Assembly: GCA_905221605.1 (NCBI GenBank)
Contig: CAJNDS010002367.1
Location: 237,501 to 301,500 of the forward strand
Reading direction: 5' to 3'
DNA: 64,000 nucleotides
Source of the DNA: Symbiodinium natans
Lineage: Eukaryota > Sar > Dinophyceae > Suessiales > Symbiodiniaceae
Under the pieces are notes generated by a model. That model was given only the letters and a program-made list of their open reading frames with translations. It ran no database searches and was not told the origin of the DNA. Of this stretch, positions 37,159-47,270 are shown piece by piece; the stretch's first letter is position 1; each line of letters begins with the position of its first letter. The position numbers and the translations under genes were made by a program.

Positions 37159-37854
37159 CGGGCCATAGATGCCTAGATTCCAAAGCATGTTGGCCCCTGC
37201 CTTCAATCCAGTGCAGTTGTGCTGAGGCAGCGGGCGGGGAGGAGCAACGCGATCCGGAACCCACTCCGGACAAAGATGCAGCCTCAGCCATTGCAATGGC
37301 CATTGTGTCGGGCAGTTCTGATGGTGTGGGTTTTAATTATACCACAATCGGTGTATTGAGTTCCAGTTTCAATCACCACAACGACGAAGTGAATAGGCAA
37401 AATGGAACAGGGTCCACTTCGGTTGTTGCCGGCCCTCGTGTTCGTTGATGTCCTTTGCATGGTGTGTGGCGCGAGGATGCACTGTTGCTTGTTGAGGCTC
37501 CTGGGCATTCTCGGACACTTTCCGTCAGTGGGTGCAGGTTCTGCCACCTGAGCTTTGTTGCATCAAGCTTTGGAAGCATGATGAGCCCAGGCTGAAACAG
37601 GCTCCTCCACCTTACTCTGGGTCAAGTGTGCCACGCAGCTTTTTAAAAGCATAGAACCCCGAATGCGCCGCAGAACTGAGCCAGAACCCTGCAGACCGCG
37701 AAGCCTCAAAGGTAGGTCAGACCTTTGGATAGCTTTTGTTTCCCTTAACGGGGTGTTAAGCGGATTCTATTCCCTTGATGGGCGTTTTAAGAGGAGTGTA
37801 CAACCTTCATGGGGAAAGAGGATTTTTATTAAGGAGTGCTTGTTTCACAAACTT

Positions 37855-37928
37855 GTCGACGTTTCTGCTGAGGTGCGGGCCCGGAGCGCCTCGGCAGCGA
37901 AGTTGGGGCGTGCCTGGGCTCAATTTTC
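37855..37928 (+). CDS. Exon interrupted by an introner-family element
   Basis: The frame LVDVSAEVRARSASAAKLGR continues AWAQF and meets the element at 37929. Removing the element plus one copy of GAAA would give AQFSKHLRTLSSECG and a stop, using a GA...AG intron. Unspliced, the element happens to stay open for 25 more codons. Family unknown. Confidence 0.4.
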
Positions 37929-38012
37929 GAAACTTGATCCCCCTTGGGAATTAGTTTCTATTTTTGTTTATGTAAAACCCAAGAGGAAAGGTTCTAAGGG
38001 GAGCATAGGAAA
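37929..38012. mobile_element. Introner-family TIR element with GAAA target duplication
   Basis: GAAA, then CTTGATCCCCCTTGGGAATT ... GGTTCTAAGGGGAGCATAG, then GAAA. The body is 76 bp (37933-38008). Third copy of the TYW3-intron family. Confidence 0.9.
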
Positions 38013-38097
38013 CACCTCCGCACGCTGAGTTCTGAATGTGGCTGAAGGCAAGGATGAGAAGAACCGAAGGCTCTTGACTCTCTCAGCTTTCAGTCAA

Positions 38098-38460
38098 CTA
38101 GCTGGGATACTTCAGACACATTGCACACCTCTGTTGTGAGATGGATGTAGGAGTGGGCCCCGTCTTGTTTGCTGCAAGAGTGCATTGCTGTCCTAGTATC
38201 TTTTCGAGTTCAAGAGGGGCCACACTGGCAGGGCGATTGTGCCCGCAGTGTCCTGCGGCTTCATTCAAGGTAGAGTGGGGGACAGTCTTGTAGAACGATT
38301 CGAACAATTCGAGCCCTTTTGTATGCAGATGGACAAACTTGTAGGGGGTTTGCCTGGGTCGGTCCGCACCAACGTAGCTGTTGAGAGGAAGCTGCTCCTG
38401 AACTGAGGCCAGCTGCAGAAAGGTATGTCCTTGGCCGACCGGGTGACTCAACTGCACCTG
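38098..38460 (-). CDS. Minus-strand exon, unknown protein
   Basis: On the minus strand a CTTCCACAG acceptor opens about 120 codons: VQLSHPVGQGHTFLQLASVQ, PYKFVHLHTKGLELFESFYK, then LELEKILGQQCTLAANKTG, ending at a stop at 38098. The composition is natural. No family is recognised. It may be the 3' part of a two-exon gene with 38482-38922. Confidence 0.4.
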   Translation of the reverse strand, partial: QVQLSHPVGQGHTFLQLASVQEQLPLNSYVGADRPRQTPYKFVHLHTKGLELFESFYKTVPHSTLNEAAGHCGHNRPASVAPLELEKILGQQCTLAANKTGPTPTSISQQRCAMCLKYPS

Positions 38461-38481
38461 TGGAAGCTGCAGGGTTTAGGT

Positions 38482-38922
38482 TCAGCAGTCCAACACAGGT
38501 GATTTTAAGGCAGTCAGTCCGAGGTGGCCCAGCAGACCTCGACCAACAGCACTCGGGCCGACAACCGCGGTCCCTCCAAGACACAAGCCGTGCTGACGGA
38601 GGCTGCTGGCTGTAGAGCAGATGGGTGTCTTTCGTGATGAGGTTTCTGTGGGCAATGGCTTTGGGTCGGTGATACTCATTTTAAGATCATTTGGATACAG
38701 CTTTTGTGACATCCAGGGCCAACAGAGGCTCGACGGGGCGTAGCCATACCTCAGTTCGTTTTCGCGGTCCTTCCGACATGCATGGCCAAATTGAGGTACA
38801 AGCTCCGAAGCCAGATGGCCGGACGGAGCAGCTGGGGTGACGGGTGTGAAGTTCTTTTTTTGGAGTGAACAAAATGTGTCTTCAAAATTTGGGGTTCTAG
38901 AAAGAATAGGCGACTTGCTCAT
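38482..38922 (-). CDS. Minus-strand open frame, unknown protein
   Basis: From ATG at 38922: MSKSPILSRTPNFEDTFCSL, FTPVTPAAPSGHLASELVPQ and so on to a stop at 38482, 146 codons. Probably the 5' exon paired with 38098-38460. No domain is recognised. Confidence 0.35.
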   Translation of the reverse strand: MSKSPILSRTPNFEDTFCSLQKKNFTPVTPAAPSGHLASELVPQFGHACRKDRENELRYGYAPSSLCWPWMSQKLYPNDLKMSITDPKPLPTETSSRKTPICSTASSLRQHGLCLGGTAVVGPSAVGRGLLGHLGLTALKSPVLDC

Positions 38923-39273
38923 AATTCACGTGAAGCGTTCCTCTGGCTGGTATAGCTGCCACTTAAGCATCGAAGAGAGCTAAGCGCAGAGCTCCTGGTT
39001 TGCAAAACGGCAGAGCTGCTTCGCTTACCCTGCCAGCTGGAGGTTTCGATCTGGCTCTCTCAAAGAGACCCAGTGCAAAGTCTTTGCAATGCTGCGCATC
39101 ACATGCCCAACACAAGTGTAGGCGAGTGTTGCTTGACCACAGCCAGTTGGGAACAATAGGAATAAAAAGAATACGTATAAGACTTTGCCCCCACCCCTCT
39201 TTTTCATCGCCGGTGCACAACCATGCTAGGATCTGATGACACTTGCGTGTTTGCCTATGCGTTTTTGGACTAA

Positions 39274-39372
39274 GAAGAATAAGAAGAATAAGAATAATAA
39301 GAAGAATCAGAAGAATCAGAAGAATAAGAATAATAAGAAGAATCAGAAGAATCAGAATAATAATAAGAATAC
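39274..39372. repeat. AAGAATAAG / AAGAATCAG tandem repeat
   Basis: Nine-base units in two flavours. The Arg/Ile and Ile/Leu repeat frames across it are artefacts. Confidence 0.95.
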
Positions 39373-39884
39373 TGTCGATTGCGGATGCTCCAGCCTTGCC
39401 CTGCGCACATAGCAGCACGCACAGCCGTGCGCAGCTCTTATCCGCGACCAGCGGCCCATGTGCACACAGATTGACGGGCGTCTCCTGCCTGGTTGCCAGA
39501 GGTCGAAAATCAGGCGCGAACAAACAGAGCACATTGCGGGGTACCCGCTTCCTCTAGCCGCTAGCCTTTAAGCAAATGCCTTGTCCATGTACCAGCAGCG
39601 TACCATTCGGACGAACTAGTTCATGCCCTGTCACGCAACACGTAAAACTTGAGCTGCTCCTGTGAGCCCAGCCCAAGTTTTGATTCCGTCAAATGTATGT
39701 CTTTCTCGCAGATGCACAACGTTGAGCGTAGGATCAGCAGTAATTACAGTCTAAGTCTTTGATGCATCCTGCTGACACCCACTGCAAATGTCGCAGCGCA
39801 TGCAACTGCTGCAAGGTGTCGGGCCTCGCCACGCACGAGAACCGCCTACGTAGCCAACGTCTCAGGCAGCCATGCTCCACCTGA

Positions 39885-39940
39885 CTAGGGTTTAGGGTTT
39901 AGGGTTTGGGTTTAGGGCTCAGGGTTTAGGGTTTAGGGAA
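39885..39940. repeat. TTTAGGG tract
   Basis: Seven units. Confidence 0.9.
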
Positions 39941-40184
39941 AGGCAAGCATGACATGCATGGGTGATGACGGGTGATGCTTGCAATGCAGCTCTGACAATG
40001 ACTTCGCGGCATCGTTGGTTGGTGGGCGCCCTTGACGGGTGATTGGCTTCATGTTACTTGTAGTTAGCCTTGTATATATATATATATACGTTGTCTGTAG
40101 ATTTTGCTTTCTCTTGTCAGCCTGTGTGCAAAACTTGCTTATTTGTAGTCAAGCCTAAAGTACTGGGAATGTTCCCCTCAACCC

Positions 40185-40276
40185 CAAAACCCAACATCCT
40201 CCGAGGTCCAGACCAGTGGTGGCCGCAGCTGTGGTCGAAGTACAGCGAGCTCCAGAAGGCCCCGAATCCGGTTGAG
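40185..40276 (+). CDS. Possible exon, unknown
   Basis: The frame NILRGPDQWWPQLWSKYSEL continues QKAPNPVE and ends at GAG|GTAATA. Trp-rich. It could be an upstream exon of the DUF72 gene, but that is a guess. Confidence 0.35.
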
Positions 40277-40309
40277 GTAATAGATGTACGCCTGTGAGTT
40301 GTTCGGTAT

Positions 40310-41800
40310 CATGATGTACCATGTCTTCTAACAGTATAAAAATATAAATATAAATAAATGGTCACTCCCCAAGATCTACACCCTCCTTGTCTACACTACT
40401 CTTCTGCTTGCTTCCACGCACTTGTGAACAAGTAGTGCGCGCCGAAAACACTGTAAATACCGATAAAATGGTACTTGTCGAGTATTTCCGGGACTATTTT
40501 ACGTAACACATCATGCATGCAAAATGTCTATAAATCTGCAACCGAATTTCGGTTTAAAGTTATGTGACCTTCTATACTCCGAAAGCCAAAAAACCGGGAA
40601 GGTATAGCAGTTTTGCTGTTAACACCTCAAAAAACTCGTGTTTTTTGTGTTTTTTACTGTTGTCGTAGTAAACGTGCTGAACTGCACGTGTCAACACCGG
40701 ATCTGACGGGGCTTCTTTCAAGATTCCCAGGAAAGGGTCTCTTTCTCTCATACAGCAATAGTAGGGTAATTCCTACCACTAACCATAACAATATTATCAT
40801 GCCGACTGTTATGGTAATCATTGATTCCGTAGTAAAATATGTCCGCTGCGTTCCGGGGGTTCTGCAAACTCCAAGTCTTGCTTATCGGGCGGCTTGCGGC
40901 ATGTGTCCCAATAGCTGTCCTTCATTGCTCACTCCAAGCAAGCAGAAAAGAGGAATTCATACTAAATCGACAAAACCAGTATGTACTTAGTATTGAGTTT
41001 CTATGCAATGAGTATTGCATTGGTGTGCTTTTAAAATGTACCAGGTGTTTCAATAGTATTTAATTTGCCTATTTAATCAACATTTTGCTTGGAAAAAAGC
41101 GTTGCTTAGGAAAATTGCATTATTTGTGCCCAAACGCTTGAAAACCAAAAGTCCAAACTTCGCCAGAGATTCTCCCCAGGCTTTAGGATTTGGAATTTCC
41201 GAGTACTATGATCTTCACGAGGCAAATAGGCTTCTAAGAAAGAATATGTATTCTTGAGCTTGTCTATGCGAATTGTGCGCTTGAGACAGAATATCATTTG
41301 TACAAGTGGTATTTAATTAGTGCCCGAGCAGTGCTTCATCACTATGTGATGAAAACTGCTTGTTTTTAAAGTCAAATCTAGTACACATAATCGCTGTGCT
41401 AAAGTCGTGTTTCTTTAAGATCTCTACGAGAGTTATGCATTTGTAAGCTTCTCTATGCTGTTTAAGAGTTCGTATTTCAGTATTTTTGCCGCACTATGTG
41501 CTTAGAAGAGTATTTCCCTGGGCTTGGGACAAGCACTGCTTCTCTAGAAACCGAACGAATCGCTTTTCAAAAAAGCATCTTGTCTCTAAAATTGCAGTAT
41601 TTGTCTAGATTGCCGAGCGCAATCGCTACATTTTGCAATGGGTATTATATGAGTGACCAAAAGCTAGGACAGTTCACTCGGCCTCTTTCGTATAGTATTA
41701 GTTCAATATTTGCCTCGTACAGGCACTATGCATCTGAAAAAGCACAGTATTTCCCTAAATTTTGGGCACGCACGATTCTCTACAAGAGAAACACAAAATC
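40310..41800. other. AT-rich island without telomere-like repeats
   Basis: About 1.5 kb that is clearly more A/T-rich than its neighbours and free of CCCTAAA tracts and TIR elements. The motif GAGTATTTCC or CAGTATTTGCC recurs at about 40479, 41479, 41507, 41597, 41704 and 41744. No gene is recognised on either strand. Confidence 0.6.
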
Positions 41801-41807
41801 AGACAAA

Positions 41808-42130
41808 CCAAAAACCCACCAACCAAAAAAAACAAAACCAAAAACACCAAAAGAACCAAAATGACCATTTTTCTGAGACTCTTGGAAACCAAAAAACCCC
41901 AAAAACCAAAAACCCCCCAACCAAAAAAAACAAAACCAAAAAAACCAAAAAACCCATTATTCCGAGACTCTTGGACAAAGGGAATCAATACCCCGTGTCG
42001 TCAAGAGTTTGAAAATAATTTTTTTTTGGTTTTGGTTTTTTTGTTTTGGTTCTTTTTTGGTTTGGGTTGTTTTGGTTTCACCTGTCCAAGAGTCTCAGAA
42101 TAATGTTTTTTTTTTTGGTTTGGGATTTTT
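41808..42130. repeat. Fold-back element with AC-rich and GT-rich arms
   Basis: The left arm has AAACCAAAAACCC units and ends ATTCCGAGACTCTTGGACA. The right arm has GTTTTGGTTT units and contains TGTCCAAGAGTCTCAGAAT, its reverse complement. A copy of the GAGACTCTTGG motif also occurs at about 41874. Confidence 0.85.
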
Positions 42131-42342
42131 GGCATCCTGATTTTGGCGTTTTTGACCTTTGTTGGGTTCTGGAAACCTGTAAACGTAGATCTTGGGGGGG
42201 AGGGGGTGGTGAGCTAATAAAAAAACATATTTGCATATATATATATATTTATTTGTATTTATTTCTCCTATATTCGATATTATACACTATATGTTATGTA
42301 CTGTATACTGGGTTATTAGGTGCACACGGAAATTCTCGACAG

Positions 42343-42424
42343 ACGAGCTCCGACACGCCAGGCCGAGGTTTTGGGTGGCCTGCTGTGGCAGCTTGCTCCT
42401 TCCCACCGCCCCCCTCTGGCGCTT
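42343..42424 (+). CDS. DUF72 domain protein, upstream exon
   Basis: After AATTCTCGACAG the frame contains LGGLLWQLAPSHRPPLAL, which matches the DUF72 motif L-G-x-x-L-(W/F)-Q-(L/F)-P-P-S-(F/H). This motif lies in the middle of the domain, before the E-F-R-H-x-S-W motif at 43026. The exon N-terminal to this is not recognised. Confidence 0.5.
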
Positions 42425-42435
42425 TGAGGAGCTTT

Positions 42436-42492
42436 TAGGGGGTTTAGGGCTTAGGGCTTAGGGCTTAGGGCTTACGGTTTAGGGTTTAGGGA
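42436..42492. repeat. CTTAGGG/TTTAGGG tract (DUF72 gene intron)
   Basis: Eight units, directly after the upstream DUF72 exon. Confidence 0.9.
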
Positions 42493-42603
42493 GGTGAGGG
42501 AACTTTGGGACACGGATGTTCATTGTATTAAGGCGCGAAAACCAGGGGCCATTCAGGTCAATCAGCTCCTGAGAGCTTCAGTGCGATAACCTGTGGTCAA
42601 GTG

Positions 42604-42740
42604 ATGGCTGCTCGGATTGTTTCCGCGCCAGCACCCGGGCCGTCCTCAAAGTCCGAGAAGCATCTGAGGCTGTTCGCGGCAAAGCCTGTACGAGCTTGAA
42701 GAGCCTGGGGCCCGAGTTCGAAAGGGTGGGGAAGACTTGG
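42604..42740 (+). CDS. Possible middle exon of the DUF72 gene
   Basis: One frame reads VLKVREASEAVRGKACTSLK then SLGPEFERVG. Protein-like, but not clearly DUF72. Confidence 0.25.
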
Positions 42741-43001
42741 GCAGTAACCTGTCGATCCATGCTGTGGATGCCCGTGCTGTGTCTTTGTCGTTTAGCTCAT
42801 CTTGCTCTCATTAGCTGTGGTTACACTCTGTATCCTGTATCAAGAGGCTGGCAAAGCGCCTGCCCCGAAATGCCAGTGGCTCAGAGAAGACGGCTCTAAA
42901 ATGTACATGATACCGATTGCATAGGTCGGATCAGAGCTTCTCGGCAACGAAGAGCAGGAAACAAGGCTTGATTTGTTAGCCATGTGTGTGTGTGCTTGCA
43001 G

Positions 43002-44146
43002 TGCTTAAGGTGCTCCACATCTTCGAGTTCCGGCATAGCTCCTGGTACGGAGCCCACCGGGATGATGTGGTGAATCTGCTGCGTAGGTGGGGCTTCTGCC
43101 TGGCCTGGATAAACATCCGAAATTCGGACGGTTGGTGTGGCGACCTCGAAGACGGCTGGCCGAGCCTCGCCCGCACATGTAACTCTGCCTACCTGCGGCT
43201 CTTTGGCACCAAGCAAAAGGCAATCGGCCGATATGGCGAGGACATGATCCGCGAGACGATCCTGCCCATGGTGCAGGGCCCTGGTGCCCCAGCCGACTGC
43301 TTCGTTGTCTTCGCCCAAGCCGACGTGCCAGATCATGCCAAGGCCGACGCGGCCTTCATGGTCGAGCTGCTGGGGCGAACCGACTCACAGCCGGGTCGTA
43401 GTGCGCGATGGGAGCGCGACGTCCTGGTGGCGACACTTGGACTTGGGGTTGGCATGCAGGTCAGCGGGGTGGTTCAGCGCATCACGCACCGAACAGTCTT
43501 TGTGGATATTGGCCGCTCCTGCAGAGCGTTTCTGGATGCCAACCACGCGAGGCGTGCCGGCTTGCTGGATAGCCTGCGAATCGGCACTCATGTAGAGGGC
43601 CTCGAAGTCCAGCATCTGGATTTCCAGGGGGAATGGGGGATTGTTGGCCTCTCATGCCACAAAGCAGTTGTCAGCCTAGGGGCCGCAGGGGAGGAGGGTG
43701 AGGGCTATTCGGCCCATGAGCGTGTCCCAGCGGCGGAGAGCGAGGATCCCAACCACGCGGCCAAGAAGAGCCGATGGTTGCGTCAAGGCACCGGCGAATC
43801 CTCGGATGCGTTCTGTGGTGAAGCTGGTGTCAGCGCTGCCGCTGCCGCTGTGGCAGCCCTGGTAGAGGAGCAAGCTGAGAATGCACCACGTCAGCGCCAA
43901 CGTTGGGCGCATCGGACTTTCGAAGGACTGGCTGAAATTGGCAAGACCTCGGGAAGTCGTCACGTGGTGCAGATACCCGTGGAGGAGCTTGAAGAGCAGG
44001 CTCGTGTGAAGCGGATGGCAGCCAGGGCAAAGCGCGATGAACGCACAAGCCGCTGGGCACGTGCCCTTGTCGAGAAAGCCATCGACCAACAGCAAATCGC
44101 AGACGCCAAGAAGCAGATCGAGTCCAAGATGGCTGCTTGGCTGGCG
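43002..44146 (+). CDS. DUF72 - S1 RNA-binding fusion protein, main exon
   Basis: One 382-codon exon bounded by GTGCTTGCAG and GGCG|GTAAGT. The first 130 residues are the C-terminal half of a DUF72 domain: HIFEFRHSSWYGAHRDDVVN, then YLRLFGTKQKAIGRYGEDMI and DCFVVFAQADVPDHAKADAA, matching E-F-R-H-x-S-W, (Y/F)-x-R-L-H-G and (Y/F)-x-x-F-x-N/Q...A-x-x-(N/D)-A. DUF72 is a TIM-barrel family (YecE-like) of unknown function. Residues about 150-235 are an S1 domain: GMQVSGVVQRITHRTVFVDI, then GTHVEGLEVQHLD, an OB fold that binds RNA. The C-terminal third is low-complexity then basic and helical (ARVKRMAARAKRDERTSRWA). The fusion suggests an RNA-linked job for DUF72 here; that is inference. Confidence 0.75.
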
Positions 44147-44565
44147 GTAAGTACTTGCAAAAACAAAGCGTGGCCCACTCGAACGACTGTTTAAGTCCGT
44201 TGCATGATGTTGCAAGTGCCAATAACACACCGAGTGGCCAACAGGCTTCAACAAGTGTGACTCAGTCTCTGGTAGCAGTGGGCACACAAACCGGTTTCGT
44301 CGGGTAAGCTGGATGCCAGTCAGCGCTGCACTTCACCGATCAGGCCTTACCTGCTGCATTTGAATCCCTCACCTCACTGTAGTAGCTGCCGGCCACGATC
44401 GCCATGCGCCAACTTGCGGCCAAGAGTCATCAGAACAACCATCATTGCTGCATGCCAAAGTAATCATAGCACGGGATGGGTTCACCCGACCCTAAACCAG
44501 CCCTGTACCACGACCCTAACCTTTTAAACCAGCCCTATACCACTAACCTGTTCTACTGTAATTAA

Positions 44566-44757
44566 GTGGCAGGGACCGTCTCCACCAAGGCCTCACAGCG
44601 AACCTCGGCTAAGCGGAGCCGCAGCGAAGGTCCTGCCCCGCGCACCCGGCGTGAGGCGCGGAATGTGGGCTTTGGCACACGGGCTTCGGTCTTGAGATTC
44701 GGGACGCTTTGCGGCCCTGAGTTTAGGAGACATGGTGTACTAGTATGGACACACTAA
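44566..44757 (+). CDS. Possible last exon of the DUF72-S1 gene
   Basis: After AATTAAG the frame reads STKASQRTSAKRSRSEGPAP, then RTRREARNVGFGTRASVLRF; basic, like a nuclear-localisation tail. Linked to 44146 only by position and strand. Confidence 0.35.
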   Translation: MAGTVSTKASQRTSAKRSRSEGPAPRTRREARNVGFGTRASVLRFGTLCGPEFRRHGVLVWTH

Positions 44758-45104
44758 AGGCTCTGGCCCTCCATAATCAAAACCTCTAGTACGGGCTGAG
44801 TAGGGGGCCAGCAATAAGGGAAGTAGCTGTTTTTCCAAGGATTGTGCATTGGGGGTCCTAATTTGTATTCCGCGATTTGGATGGTGCAATTTGGAGGGCT
44901 TGTGAATATGAGGTCAGCATTGAACTGGGGACCTTATAGGTACACTTGCTTACAACACTTGTTGTTGTTCGTTACCAAGTTTGTTGGTTTTGTGAGGGAC
45001 TCATAGCTCCGTGGGGAATGGCATTGCTGGAAGATAGATTATCTTAAGAGCCTTAAGCTGATCCTGTTTGCGCTGTGAGCCTGCCGCGGCCCAATCCGCT
45101 CGTA

Positions 45105-45182
45105 GCGCATTCGCGAGGCTGCGTTGGCCGAGCGCAGCCGTGCAGAGACGAAGAAGGCGCAGGACGTTGCGTGCGGCATCAG
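45105..45182 (+). CDS. Possible coiled-coil exon
   Basis: After CGCTCGTAG one frame gives RIREAALAERSRAETKKAQD. Overlapping minus frames are open too. Confidence 0.3.
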
Positions 45183-46302
45183 AACTACGTCTTGTTGTTT
45201 GTGAGGCAATAGATCTATTCCTCTAGAGGCAACTTGTTTGAGACATGCCTTTTTTTGTTGCGCGAGTGGCCATGGCGTGTGCCGGACAGTGTGGCACAGG
45301 TCAGATAGGAAGGCGGCCGGAACTCCTCGAAGGGGATGGTTGTTCTTGACCAGGAGGAAACCATGGGCCGGGCTGAGCGTCGAAAGGGCGCAGTCGAGCC
45401 GCTCGATTTTGTGGACATGAATTGAGGCATAGCTTGGTTTACCTCCTCCTCTGCAATTTGGCCAAGCATGTTTCATGTCTTGAAGCGGAATACACTTCCG
45501 CAGCGTATGGTGCAAAAGCTCTGTCAAAGACTCTGGGCTGAGACAGCGGAAGCTATGGATTGAAGGTTTTTAGACTCTAGAAGTACCGGAACTTGTCGCA
45601 GGCAGGATCTTCCAGCTGTACTTCCTCGATAATTCTGTGTCGTGCAGACTCTGAGGATGCTGGAATGACCAGCGCAACCAAGGTCAAAGGAGATCTCTAG
45701 CGACTGGTCGGCGCAGGTGTCACTTGGCGGTAGCCTAAACGTTCGGCGTACCTCTAAGCCTCTAAGCGCTAAACACCCTGAAGCCCTTAGCAAAGCCGGC
45801 GAAAGAGAGGACTTCTTTCTGTGGGAGCTGACCTCTACTGGCGCCTTCAAAACCTGAATCCGGTCAGACTCACGAAGGGTTTGTATTGCTGTTCTTGATG
45901 GGTGCCTATATGGGGTGCCCTCTTTGGGATGCCAATAAACACCCCCTACCTCACATTCAGGGTCTGTTAGGGGACATCGTCTTCTCTGGGGGGGAGCTCA
46001 TCTCTGAGGCTGCCTGGAGAACCCGGGAACGGCCCAATGGCTTTCAGCACCGACGAGCATCCCGGCACGTTTGCTTGTCAACGCAGGGCGCTTGATCCAA
46101 ATTGCGCGCTTTGTGGCATTCTAAGTTCCTCGTGCCGGAATACAGGTCCTTCTTGAGGCCAATCCCATGTGCGATGGTGAGCGTCAAGTGGAGACCAGCT
46201 CACATGCTCTTTCTGCTTTCATGCTCACATACGCTTGCAGCTGCACCTTAACCACCTAACCGGAATTTCCATGTCGATCCTCAAGGTTCTTGCTCATGCA
46301 GA

Positions 46303-46674
46303 TGGAGCAGCGTGAGGCCAGAGGGCGTGTGTGATTCAAGTGTGCTGAGTGGCGAGAGGGTGCATTCCCACAATCATTCCATGAGCTTTGAGGCACTTTC
46401 AGAGAGAATCAAGCCTTATCAGAGCCCCGATGAGTCTGCCAAGGGCGAAGAGTCACAGTGTGACGAGAAGAACTTCGAGACCTTTGGTGACTGCTCCTAC
46501 CAACAAGGTGCCGCATGTGAGAACAACTTTGCAATGAGATTTGGAAGCCCCACGGGGGCTTTGAGTCATTCGTATGTATGGCTGCGATGTGTGAATTTGT
46601 ACGACAGCAAAAGTGGCACGACACCTATAGCGACCTTGGTGCGCACCGAGACGCCCCACGTCCATTACACGTAG
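46303..46674 (+). CDS. Open frame of 120 codons, unknown
   Basis: It contains SMSFEALSERIKPYQSPDES and later GDCSYQQGAACENNFAMRFG. No family and no splice support. It may be a chance frame. Confidence 0.2.
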   Translation, partial: WSSVRPEGVCDSSVLSGERVHSHNHSMSFEALSERIKPYQSPDESAKGEESQCDEKNFETFGDCSYQQGAACENNFAMRFGSPTGALSHSYVWLRCVNLYDSKSGTTPIATLVRTETPHVHYT

Positions 46675-46783
46675 CACACACCCTTCGACAGGCGATTGGA
46701 ACGTGGAGCAGATGTTCTTGAATAACGAGCATGTGGTGACACAGAAGCGGATCTGGAGGCAGAAGCTTCATAAAATTATAGTG

Positions 46784-46888
46784 CTACTAGTTGCTTAAGA
46801 ACCCTCCCCCCAAAGAATGAAAATTCCTATATTGCCCTTATAAGGAGGATTATGTTCTATTTTTTGGGGGTTCTGAAGCAATCAGTAG
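46784..46888. mobile_element. TIR element, family C
   Basis: CTACTAGTTGCTTAAGAACC ... GGGGGTTCTGAAGCAATCAG then TAG. Confidence 0.9.
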
Positions 46889-46997
46889 ATCGGTCTGTGC
46901 TGTCGGAGGTGCCGCCCTGTCGGGGTTGGTTTGTTTCTTGGGACCCTCACCATGGTGATGACACCGGATTTTGCGACGATGCTCTGCACCCTCAAGT

Positions 46998-47085
46998 GCC
47001 CTAAACCCTAAACCCTAAACCCTAAACCCTAAACCCTAAACCCTAAACCCTAAACCCTAAACCCTAAACCCTAAACCCTAAACCC
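46998..47085. repeat. CCCTAAA tract
   Basis: Twelve perfect units. Confidence 0.95.
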
Positions 47086-47201
47086 AAAACAGAAGCCCAC
47101 AGCCACGCGCGACATGTGACAGGGCCGGCGTGATGCCCGCTTCACTGGAGCCCGGAACCAGCAAAGTGGGCCGCCGCAAGCCCGCAGTGATGTTCTATAG
47201 A

Positions 47202-47270
47202 TTTTAGGGTTTAGGGTTTAGGGTTTAGGGTTTTAGGGTTTAGGGTTTAGGGTTTAGGGTTTAGGGTTTC
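47202..47270. repeat. TTTAGGG tract
   Basis: Nine units, opposite in orientation to the tract 120 bp upstream. Confidence 0.95.

Noticed and set aside
37663-38028. A 121-codon gene read straight through the element at 37929
   Set aside because: About a third of the frame is the TIR element itself, which has a perfect GAAA duplication. The frame staying open across it is chance.
38963-39532. 189-codon minus frame with Ile/Leu repeats resembling a membrane protein
   Set aside because: The Ile/Leu run is the translation of the AAGAATAAG tandem repeat; flanking residues show no family.
40310-41800. Organelle DNA insertion
   Set aside because: The AT-rich island fits by composition, but no plastid or mitochondrial gene fragment could be recognised in six frames, so it is kept only as an open possibility.
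45039-45527. 162-codon minus-strand gene
   Set aside because: A second minus frame and a plus frame over the same bases are at least as protein-like; no motif decides between them.
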